Assembly (NCBI RefSeq): GCF_024305245.1
Contig: NZ_JAMWYX010000002.1
Span: 186,001 to 250,000 of the forward strand
Direction: 5' to 3'
DNA length: 64,000 bases
From: Erythrobacter sp.
GTDB lineage: Bacteria; Pseudomonadota; Alphaproteobacteria; Sphingomonadales; Sphingomonadaceae
Shown: positions 37,698 through 45,511 of the stretch, one piece after another
Layout of the letters: each line of letters opens with the position of its first letter
Position numbering within the stretch: position 1 is the first letter of the stretch
Notes under the pieces: generated by a model
The model's input: only the letters and a program-made list of their open reading frames with translations
Database searches by the model: none
Told to the model about the DNA's origin: nothing
Position numbers and translations under genes: made by a program

Positions 37698-40600
37698 TGC
37701 TGAAATCCGGCCGCCTTTTCGCCCGTCACCTTGCGCTGCTGCTGTCGGCGCTGGTGCTCGGCATTGTCCTGTTTGCAGGCGAGCCGATGGCGGCGGACAA
37801 GGAAAAGCCGGTCAAGCGCGATTACAGCGCGGTGTTCGCACCGCCCGCGCCCGCACGCCAGTCTGTTGCGGAGATGAATGCCAAGTCCGAAGGCTGCAAC
37901 ACCTGCCATGTGAAGACCGACGCGCCGACCATGCACCTGACGCCTGCGGTGCGGCTGGGCTGCACCGATTGCCACGGTGGCAATGCGGGCGTGCGCGGCA
38001 ATTCGGAATTGCTGCACGACAGCCCCGATTACGTCGCCGCGCGCGACCGGGCGCATGTTCTGCCGAAATACCCCGACAGCTGGCATTTTCCGTCCTCGGC
38101 CAATCCCAAGCGGTCCTATTCGCTGCTCAACAAGGAAGCGCCCGAGTTCGTCAAATTCGTGAACCCGTCCGATTACCGCGTCGCCCGCGATGCCTGCGGG
38201 GCGTGCCACATGGGTGCGATCGAGGCGGCGGAACGATCGATCATGGCGACCGGCGCGATGCTTTGGGGCGGGGCGAGTTACAATAACGGGATCCTGCCGT
38301 TCAAGAACTACCTGCTGGGCGAGGCCTATACGCGCAAGGGCGAACCGGCGAAGATCACCTCGCCCGGTGCGGGACCGGGGGGCAAGCTCTCGCCAGAACA
38401 GATCGCGCGCGGCGTGATTGCCGAGATGTATCCACTGCCGACGTGGCATGTGATCCCGCCGGGCGACGTGTTCCGCGTGTTCGAACGCGGCGGGCGCACG
38501 ATCAATTCGCAGTTTCCCGAAATTGCGATCCCCAATCCGACCGGCCAGATCCAGCGGCTGGAGGAGCCGGGTCGGCCCGATCTGAAGCAATCCAATCGCG
38601 GCCCCGGCACCGGCCTGCGGGTGGCGATCCCGGCGCTCAATATCCACAAGACCCGGCTCAATGATCCCTTCACGTGGTTCATGGGCACCAACGATCAGCC
38701 GGGCGATTATCGCCATTCGGGCTGCGCCAGTTGCCACGTGGTCTATGCCAATGACCGAGAACCGCGTCATTCGCTGATCTATGCGCAATATGGCCGCGAC
38801 GGGCAGACGATCACCAGCGATCCGACCATCGCAGGCAAGCTGGAACACGCGGCGGGTTATGAGGATGCAAAACATGGCGCGGTGAAGCAGCCGGGTCACA
38901 AGGACGATGATCACGCCGATGCGCTCAAGCAGCGAAGCGGTAGCGCAGACAAAGACGCCGATGGCGCGCTCACTATCGACGGCAAGGTCAAGGAAAAGGG
39001 CCACCCGCTGCAGCACGTCTTCACCCGCGCGATCCCGACCGCGCAGTGCATGAACTGCCACATGCACCAGCCCAATATCTTCCTGAATTCCTACCTCGGC
39101 TACACCATGTGGGACTACGAATCCGATGCCCCCGCGATGTGGCCGAAGGAGCAGAAATACCCCACCGCCGAGGAAGTGCGCGCCATCAACGACCGCAATC
39201 CCGAAGCCGCGGCTGTGCGCGGCAAGTGGGGCGACCTCGATTTCCTGCGCAACGTCTATGATCTCAACCCGACGCTGAAAGACACCCAGTTCGCCGATTA
39301 CCACGGCCACGGCTGGAATTTCCGCGCAGTGTTCAAACGCGACCGCGAAGGCAATCTGCTCGATGCCGACGGCAAGATCGTCGATCCCGACGATCCGGAA
39401 AAATGGCGCAAGGAAGGCGAAGGCAAGTTCGTCGAACCCGGCACGAATCCCGGCAAGGCGGTGCACATGATGAGCATCCACGCCGAAGTCGGAATGCAAT
39501 GCGCCGATTGCCATTACGAGCAGGACAGCCACGGCAACGGGCTGATCTATGGCGAAGTCGCCAACGCAATCGAGATCGGCTGCAAGGATTGCCACGGCAC
39601 GCCCGATGCCTATCCGACGCTCAAGACCAGCGGCCCCGCTGCCCCGCCCGAAGGCCACAACATGGCCCTGCTGCGCAACCCCGATGGGCAGCGCCGGTTC
39701 GAATGGACCGAAGGCGATGATGGCCGCCGCAAGCTGATCCAGCGCTCGATCGTCGATCCCAGCCTCGAATGGGAGGTCAGCCTGGTCAAGGATTCGGTCG
39801 ATCCCGAAACTCCCGTCTTCAACGCCAAGGCGGCGCGGGCCAAGCTGGTCAGCCGCTACGGCGCGGAAACCGGCAATTTCGAATTTGGCACCGGCATCGC
39901 CGCCGATGACCGTGCCCACCGCGAGCCGGAGATGGCGTGCTTCACCTGCCACCTTTCGTGGACGACCAGCTGCGGCGGATGCCACCTGCCGATCGAGGCG
40001 AACTGGAAGACCAAGAGCCACCGCTACGAAGGCGGCGAAACGCGCAATTTCGCCACCTACAACCCGCAGGTCGCGCGTGACGAGATGTTCCAGCTGGGCA
40101 AGCACCAGACCACCAAGGGCAATCAGACCGCCCCGGTGCGGTCGTCCTCGGCGCTGGTGCTGTCCTCGACCAACATCAACCGCGAACGCATTTATGTGCA
40201 GCAGCCGCCGATCAGTTCCATTGGCTTTTCATCCCAGGCCTTCGCGCCGCACTTCCCGCACACGGTGAGGAAGACCGAGACCAAGACGTGCAGCGACTGC
40301 CACCTGTCGGCCAAGGACGATAACAACGCGATCATGGCGCAGCTGCTGTTGCTCGGCACGAACTACGTCAATTTCGTCGGGCTGCATGCGTGGACCGGGC
40401 TGGAAGGCGGCTTTCAGGCCACCCGCGTCACCGAATATGACGAACCGCAGGCGGTGCTCGGATCCTATCTCCACCGCTATGCCTATCCCGATTACTGGAA
40501 CCTCCACGTCGAACAGAACGGGCGCGAGCTGAAGAACTGGGTGCGCGGCAAGACCTTCGACAAGGATTTGTCGGGCGAAACCCACCCGTTCGAGGAATTC

Positions 40601-41827
40601 GCCAATGTCCACGAAGGCACGCCGGGCCGCGTCGGCTGCCTGCAACTGCGCGGCGAATACATGTTCTTGGCGGAAGGGAAGGGCGGTTTCACCGTCTACG
40701 ATGTCGCCTCGATCGCCAACAAGGGCACATCGGAGCGCATCCTCAAGGGGCCGTTCTCGCCGCTCGGGCATGATACCAATGTCGGCACCACCAACGCGAC
40801 CTGCATGGCGATCGCGACCAATCAGCCGATCGCCCCGACCCGCAACACCGCCGCTATGCGCGAGATGAACCAGGAGCAGGCGTTCCTGCCGATCTATAAT
40901 TATGCGGTCGTTACCGACGCGGTCGAGGGGCTGATCCTCGTCAACGTCAACACGCTGGCGGACGGCGAATTCCGCAACAACAAGCTGCGCCGCAAGACCT
41001 TTGCCGACGGGTCCGAGGCGTGGAACCCTGACGGGGTGCTGGACGGTGCGCGGCACGTGCATCTGGCGGGCGAGGTCGCCTATATCACCGCAGCCAAAGG
41101 CCTGGTGGTGGTCGATCTCGCCGATCCCGATACGCCCAAAATCGCGGCTGTGCGCGAACTGAGAGACGGGCGGGCGAGCGCGATCCAGTTCCGTTACTTG
41201 TGGGTGTCCGACGCGGACGGGGTGAAGCTGTTCGATGTCACCGACCTGCGCAATCCGGTCGCAGTGCCGGAAGCGACAGTGCCGCTGGCCGATGCGCGCC
41301 GGATCTATATCGCGCGCACCTATGCCTATGTCGCGGCCAAGGCCGAAGGGCTGGTGATCCTCGACGTCAAGAATCCGAGAGCTCCGCGCATCTTCCAGAA
41401 GGTGACGCTGGGCGGCACGCTGAACGATGCCGAGGACGTGATGGTGGGCACCACCAACGCATCGCTGATCGGTTATGTCGCGGACGGGAAGAATGGGATG
41501 AAGGTGCTGCAACTGACCAGCCCCGACAGCCAGCGCAACTTCTACGGCTTCAGCCCCGCGCCGGTGCCGGAGATGATCGCCTGGGCCAAGACGCCGACAC
41601 CCGCCATTGCAATCAGCAAAGGCCTGGACCGCGATCGCGCGGTGGATGAGACCGGCGGGCAGATGGCGGTGTTCGGACGGCTCGGCTCGCGGCCCTTTAC
41701 CCGGCCCGAGATGGAGCGATTGTTCATGACCCGCAGCGGCGTGCCGTGGAAGGTCAGCGACGAGGTCGACATGGGGCGCTGGGTCGGGGTGGCTCCGCAA
41801 GGCGTGCTGCGGGCGGCGCGGAAGTAA
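37697..41827 (+). CDS. giant decaheme c-type cytochrome with EF-hand loop and LVIVD beta-propeller
   Basis: 1376 residues. A signal segment covers about 9-30. Ten CXXCH sites lie near residues 66, 89, 167, 343, 451, 602, 629, 748, 759 and 865 (for example CNTCH, CADCH, CGGCH). An EF-hand-like loop, DKDADGALTIDG, sits near residue 417. From about 1000 to 1310 there are LVIVD-type propeller blades such as LVVVDLADPDTPKI and LVILDVKNPRAPRIF. The protein is exported and should transfer electrons. The propeller may dock a partner or substrate on the surface. It overlaps the barrel gene by one base. Many extra His residues could serve as distal heme ligands. The domain order is not one I recognise from characterised cytochromes. 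Confidence 0.9.
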   Translation: MLKSGRLFARHLALLLSALVLGIVLFAGEPMAADKEKPVKRDYSAVFAPPAPARQSVAEMNAKSEGCNTCHVKTDAPTMHLTPAVRLGCTDCHGGNAGVRGNSELLHDSPDYVAARDRAHVLPKYPDSWHFPSSANPKRSYSLLNKEAPEFVKFVNPSDYRVARDACGACHMGAIEAAERSIMATGAMLWGGASYNNGILPFKNYLLGEAYTRKGEPAKITSPGAGPGGKLSPEQIARGVIAEMYPLPTWHVIPPGDVFRVFERGGRTINSQFPEIAIPNPTGQIQRLEEPGRPDLKQSNRGPGTGLRVAIPALNIHKTRLNDPFTWFMGTNDQPGDYRHSGCASCHVVYANDREPRHSLIYAQYGRDGQTITSDPTIAGKLEHAAGYEDAKHGAVKQPGHKDDDHADALKQRSGSADKDADGALTIDGKVKEKGHPLQHVFTRAIPTAQCMNCHMHQPNIFLNSYLGYTMWDYESDAPAMWPKEQKYPTAEEVRAINDRNPEAAAVRGKWGDLDFLRNVYDLNPTLKDTQFADYHGHGWNFRAVFKRDREGNLLDADGKIVDPDDPEKWRKEGEGKFVEPGTNPGKAVHMMSIHAEVGMQCADCHYEQDSHGNGLIYGEVANAIEIGCKDCHGTPDAYPTLKTSGPAAPPEGHNMALLRNPDGQRRFEWTEGDDGRRKLIQRSIVDPSLEWEVSLVKDSVDPETPVFNAKAARAKLVSRYGAETGNFEFGTGIAADDRAHREPEMACFTCHLSWTTSCGGCHLPIEANWKTKSHRYEGGETRNFATYNPQVARDEMFQLGKHQTTKGNQTAPVRSSSALVLSSTNINRERIYVQQPPISSIGFSSQAFAPHFPHTVRKTETKTCSDCHLSAKDDNNAIMAQLLLLGTNYVNFVGLHAWTGLEGGFQATRVTEYDEPQAVLGSYLHRYAYPDYWNLHVEQNGRELKNWVRGKTFDKDLSGETHPFEEFANVHEGTPGRVGCLQLRGEYMFLAEGKGGFTVYDVASIANKGTSERILKGPFSPLGHDTNVGTTNATCMAIATNQPIAPTRNTAAMREMNQEQAFLPIYNYAVVTDAVEGLILVNVNTLADGEFRNNKLRRKTFADGSEAWNPDGVLDGARHVHLAGEVAYITAAKGLVVVDLADPDTPKIAAVRELRDGRASAIQFRYLWVSDADGVKLFDVTDLRNPVAVPEATVPLADARRIYIARTYAYVAAKAEGLVILDVKNPRAPRIFQKVTLGGTLNDAEDVMVGTTNASLIGYVADGKNGMKVLQLTSPDSQRNFYGFSPAPVPEMIAWAKTPTPAIAISKGLDRDRAVDETGGQMAVFGRLGSRPFTRPEMERLFMTRSGVPWKVSDEVDMGRWVGVAPQGVLRAARK

Positions 41828-41834
41828 GTTTTCG

Positions 41835-41944
41835 CTTCGTCATTGCGAGGAGCCGGAGGCGACGTGGCAATCCATGGCCCGACATTGCGCCACTGAGCAA
41901 AATCGGTTCATGGATTGCTTCGCCTTCGGCTCGCAATGACGAAG
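41835..41944. repeat. REP-like long inverted repeat between convergent operons
   Basis: Imperfect arms CTTCGTCATTGCGAGGAGCC... (from 41835) and ...GGCTCGCAATGACGAAG (to 41944) enclose a short centre, with CAATCCATG / CATGGATTG inner pairing. The CATTGCGAG...CTCGCAATG design is a well-known dispersed palindrome of alphaproteobacterial genomes. Lying between two converging operons it probably also ends both transcripts. Confidence 0.75.
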
Positions 41945-41950
41945 TGAGGA

Positions 41951-42832
41951 TTAGTCCCGCTCGGCGAACATGCCTTCGATCATCGGCTGCAGCCCGGCGT
42001 TGAAACGCGCCAGCACCTGCCAATCGCCCACCCGCTCGTAATGCGAAACCAGCCGCGTGCCGTCCCAGCGGTGGAGCGCATAGGTCGGCGGCTCGGTGGT
42101 GATCAACTCGCGCTCGTCGGGCACGTCCTTGTCGATCGGGGTCAGGTCCATCGCCACCAGCGGCGCGACCGAGGGGGTGACCCCCAGCGGAAGACCGGCG
42201 AACCGGGTGGTGATCTGGCGGTGGAGATGCCCGCAATGGATTGCCTGCACCTGTGACTGCCCGTTCAGAACCTCGCGCAAGCGGACAATCCATGGCTCGT
42301 CCGGTGCGGGATCCATCCAGTCGATCCCGGCGACCACCGGCGGATGATGCATGAAGATCAGCGTTGGCTGATCGGGCGCTTCGGCCAGCCGCGCTGCCAG
42401 CCACCGCGCCCGCGCCTCGCAAAACGCGCCGCCGTGGCGGCCATCCTCCAGCGTATCGAGGCAGATGACCCGCAGGCCGAGCCGCGCCTCGATCACGAAA
42501 TGCAGGAAGCCGCCCTCGGCAGGCGCGATGTGCGGGAAAGCGCCCAGCAGGCCTTCGCGGCTGTCATGATTGCCCACCATCGGGATGACCGGAAAGGGGC
42601 AGTCTTTCAGCAGTTCGGCGGTCTTGGCGAAGCTTTCCGCGTCGCCATGATCGGTGATATCGCCCGACAGCACCAGCATGTCAGGGACGTTCGGTCCCGT
42701 CAGCAGGCGTTCCAGCGTCGCGCGAAAGCGGGTGAGGTTCAGTTCCTCGGGGCGCTCGTGCGGAGCAAAGCCGACGTGGATATCGGTCATCTGTGCAATC
42801 AGCACGGCGCCGGATGGTGCGACCCGGTCCAT
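41951..42832 (-). CDS. CpdA/Icc-like metallophosphoesterase, probable cAMP phosphodiesterase
   Basis: 293 residues with the full two-metal site of class III cyclic-nucleotide phosphodiesterases: Asp17 and His19 (MTDIHVG), Asp58 (LSGDITDHGD), Asn88-His89 (VGNHDS), then FMHHPPVVAGIDWMDP and CGHLHR. The HHPP...WMD block is typical of CpdA. It should hydrolyse cAMP, though other phosphodiesters are possible. The start at 42832 follows two bases after the FHA-cytochrome stop and uses CTGAGG as ribosome site. It is thus the last gene of an operon whose first gene encodes a cyclic-nucleotide-binding oxidoreductase. A longer frame upstream overlaps that cytochrome and is rejected. Confidence 0.85.
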   Translation of the reverse strand: MDRVAPSGAVLIAQMTDIHVGFAPHERPEELNLTRFRATLERLLTGPNVPDMLVLSGDITDHGDAESFAKTAELLKDCPFPVIPMVGNHDSREGLLGAFPHIAPAEGGFLHFVIEARLGLRVICLDTLEDGRHGGAFCEARARWLAARLAEAPDQPTLIFMHHPPVVAGIDWMDPAPDEPWIVRLREVLNGQSQVQAIHCGHLHRQITTRFAGLPLGVTPSVAPLVAMDLTPIDKDVPDERELITTEPPTYALHRWDGTRLVSHYERVGDWQVLARFNAGLQPMIEGMFAERD

Positions 42833-42834
42833 CC

Positions 42835-44628
42835 TCAGGGTTTCGCCTGGCCGAACAATGCGGCAATTGTTGTTTTGTCGGGGGCAGGCGCGGGACTGTA
42901 GTGGGGAGCCTTGCCCTTGGGTGACCACTGGCCCGACGGCACGTGATAGGCGTGACACATCGCGCAGTCGGATGGCACGATTTTCTTGGTCTTCACCGCC
43001 GTCGCTCCAAGGTGGCAATCACGGCAGCTCTTGAGATCGGGGATGAGCAGGTCGGTCGCCGCCTTCGACGTATCGGCTGCGTGGCAATCGGTGCATTCTT
43101 CCTTCCGGTGCGCTTCGTGGGTGAAGAAGCCACTGGTCAGGAAGCGATCGGGCAGGTTGACCGGCATCAGATCGGGCCGCCCCTGCTTGGTGGTCGGCAG
43201 GTGGCATTCAGTGCAAATGCCGCCGGGTGACAGCGCGTTCGACAATCCGATGTAGGCCCGCATGGGTCGCCCGAAATTCGCCGCATAGGCGCCACCGCGC
43301 GCGAACTGGCCGGGGCGTGTGCGGCCCGAGGCGAGCGCGGGGCGCGGGGCCGGATTGATGCGCGCAAGGTCTTCGGCCAGATCCTTCACGTCGCCGTGGC
43401 GCAGATTGCTGAAGGCACCGCTTGCCGTGCGGCCCGATACGAGACTGTGACAGCCTTCGCAGGAATCCTCCATTGTCACCTCCTTGAACGAGATCTTGTC
43501 GGCAGTGAGCGAATGGCAGTCCTTGCATTCGAGCGGCTGACCGTAATCGGGTAAGGACAGCGCCATCCGCGCCGCGCCGCCACGCGCATCCATGTGGACA
43601 TCATGCGGGAATTTGAGGCCACTGCGCTCGATCGGCTTGGTATCCGGCGAGGCGCGCACCGGCTTGGCCGCGCCGAAACTGGCATAGAAGGCGGGGCGGA
43701 ATTGCGGGTGTTCCTTGCCGAAATCATGCGCATTCGCCAGCGCCGTGTCGGTCAGCCGCGTGTCCAGCGCATCGTGGCAATCGGAACAGAATGCCTCGCT
43801 CGCCGGCTTCTGCCGAACCGGGCCTTCGTGCTCGGAATGGCAGGACACGCAGCCCAGCGGCCCTTCCTTGCCCAGCGCCTCGCCAATCCGCCATTGCAGC
43901 GCATCGCCGCTGGAAAGCGGGGCCATCCCTCCGGCCAGCCGGGTGGGCTTGGCATGATCGCCCAAGCCTTCGTGGCAGGAAATGCAGGTTTCATCCTGCA
44001 CGCTTTCGAACGCGGCGACATGGCAGCTTTCGCAATTATCTTCGAGCTCGTGATGCTTCAGCGACAATGCGCCCGCCGACCATGCGGCATCCATCACGAC
44101 CTGTCCCGGAACGATTGTTTCGGGATCGTTCTTGACCGGATCGCGCAGCAGATGGCTCGCCACCGGCACCATCAGCAGCGCCAGCAGAATCGCGCCTGCG
44201 AAAATCCAGCTCATCGCCCGCTTGCTCGGCAGCGCGCTGGCGAGGGCGAAACCGCGCAGGGCATCGCCCTTGCCTTCATCGGCCGCGATCTGGCGGATTG
44301 TGATCGCGATGGTATCGTCACCCTCGCGCGCCACCGCCAGCCGCGCCGCGCCGAGTGCGATCTCGCCGCCGGTGTGCGGATCGATGATGCCTTGGGTAAC
44401 GACCCGCCCGTCAAGCCCGAAGCCGAGCGTGCCGAGCGCCTCCACCGCCAACGTGCCGTCCGGCTGGCGATCGATCCGCACATGGCGCTGTTCGACTGCG
44501 AGATCGGGAAGGTGAATGTCGCATTCCGCCGCACGGCCGATGGTCAGCGCGGTCTGCTCGACCACGCGGTCACGGATGATCTCGCGCCCGGCGGCGGTGA
44601 AATCGATGGTGCGGATCAGGAATGCCAC
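42835..44628 (-). CDS. FHA domain - membrane helix - decaheme cytochrome c fusion
   Basis: 597 residues. A cytoplasmic FHA-like domain (about 20-115: LTIGRAAECDIHLPDLAVE) is followed by a linker, a membrane helix at 139-158 and a periplasmic c3/c7-like region. The latter has ten CXXCH sites, from CESCH at 199 through CISCH, CVSCH, CSDCH, CKDCH, CEGCH, CTECH, CTDCH and CRDCH to CAMCH near the C-terminus. The FHA core keeps GR and the RH pair, but the usual Ser before it is replaced (VEQRH), so phosphothreonine binding is uncertain. It would take electrons from the b-type cytochrome encoded 10 bases upstream and relay them through the periplasm. A signalling domain on one side and ten hemes on the other is unusual. 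Confidence 0.9.
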   Translation of the reverse strand: MAFLIRTIDFTAAGREIIRDRVVEQTALTIGRAAECDIHLPDLAVEQRHVRIDRQPDGTLAVEALGTLGFGLDGRVVTQGIIDPHTGGEIALGAARLAVAREGDDTIAITIRQIAADEGKGDALRGFALASALPSKRAMSWIFAGAILLALLMVPVASHLLRDPVKNDPETIVPGQVVMDAAWSAGALSLKHHELEDNCESCHVAAFESVQDETCISCHEGLGDHAKPTRLAGGMAPLSSGDALQWRIGEALGKEGPLGCVSCHSEHEGPVRQKPASEAFCSDCHDALDTRLTDTALANAHDFGKEHPQFRPAFYASFGAAKPVRASPDTKPIERSGLKFPHDVHMDARGGAARMALSLPDYGQPLECKDCHSLTADKISFKEVTMEDSCEGCHSLVSGRTASGAFSNLRHGDVKDLAEDLARINPAPRPALASGRTRPGQFARGGAYAANFGRPMRAYIGLSNALSPGGICTECHLPTTKQGRPDLMPVNLPDRFLTSGFFTHEAHRKEECTDCHAADTSKAATDLLIPDLKSCRDCHLGATAVKTKKIVPSDCAMCHAYHVPSGQWSPKGKAPHYSPAPAPDKTTIAALFGQAKP

Positions 44629-44638
44629 GCCGCCCGCC

Positions 44639-45511
44639 TCACCAGTAGTAGAACACGCTGATCACGTGCGCGGTCAGCGCAGCGATCAAAGCGATGGTGA
44701 GCGGGATGTGGATGAACAGCCAGATTTCCAGCAGCGCGCGGATGCGCAGCGCACCGCGGATCTGGGTGAGCTGATCGCGGCGCTTTTCCAGCAGCGCGAT
44801 CACCCGGTCCACCGCTCCGGATGATCCGGCCATGCCCTTCAGCGCCCGCGCGGTAGCGCAGCGCGGATAACGTCCGGTGAGCCGCCCCAGCGCGCCGCCA
44901 TGGAACGTGTCCTGTTCCAGCGCGGCAATCACCCAATCGGCGTCCGCGCGCCCGAGCGGCTGGGCTGCGCTTTCCAACTGGCGGTCGATCGCGGTCAGCG
45001 CGTCGAGCATCTGCGCGCGGGTCATTTCCTTGCGGTTGGCCGAAAGGCTGGCGGGCAGCGTGGCATAGACGATTACGCCGTAAATCCCGGTCGCGATCAC
45101 CAGCAGCATCAGCACATAGGCCAGCGTGTGGACGTTCCAGCCGATCTGGAAACCTGTGTGCAGCGTGCCGATCACGATCAGCGATAGGCCGAGATAGACG
45201 TGGGCCGATGTCCACGCCTTCAGGCTCCACGCGCCGGGGTTGATCCGGCGTTTGCGCACCCCCAGCAGCGATAGCCAGATAATGAGCCCCAGCCCGATGG
45301 TGCCGAGCGTGTAGCCGTACCACGTGCCGCCATTGGGCCGCGGCTCCTGATCGATCAGCACAAAGCCCGCGATGCTGATGCCGCTCAGCACAAGCGCGAT
45401 CCACAGCCAGCGAAAGCGCCGGTGTTTGAGAAAGCTGACGTGATCGGAATCGCGCCGTCTTTCATCCTGCTTGAACCGGGTATTGGATGTGCCTGAAACC
45501 TTGGTCGCCAC
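44639..45511 (-). CDS. b-type membrane cytochrome (b561/ferric-reductase-like)
   Basis: 290 residues from GTG 45511, which overlaps the upstream TAG by one base and has GAGG ten bases before it. Five membrane helices lie at about 36-53, 67-85, 103-122, 129-150 and 262-289. His104, His118, His128, His268 and His282 lie in or at helix ends and could bind two hemes b. A cytoplasmic loop of about 110 residues separates helices four and five. Placed between a cytosolic iron-sulfur flavoprotein and a periplasmic decaheme protein, it is the natural transmembrane electron carrier (or quinone-reactive subunit). The longer frame to 45637 overlaps the oxidoreductase and is rejected. The exact family is not certain. 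Confidence 0.8.
   Translation of the reverse strand: MATKVSGTSNTRFKQDERRRDSDHVSFLKHRRFRWLWIALVLSGISIAGFVLIDQEPRPNGGTWYGYTLGTIGLGLIIWLSLLGVRKRRINPGAWSLKAWTSAHVYLGLSLIVIGTLHTGFQIGWNVHTLAYVLMLLVIATGIYGVIVYATLPASLSANRKEMTRAQMLDALTAIDRQLESAAQPLGRADADWVIAALEQDTFHGGALGRLTGRYPRCATARALKGMAGSSGAVDRVIALLEKRRDQLTQIRGALRIRALLEIWLFIHIPLTIALIAALTAHVISVFYYW

Noticed and set aside
42833..43018. N-terminal extension of the phosphodiesterase upstream of 42832
   Set aside because: It would overlap the conserved end of the FHA-cytochrome gene; ATG 42832 has a ribosome site and gives the normal CpdA length.
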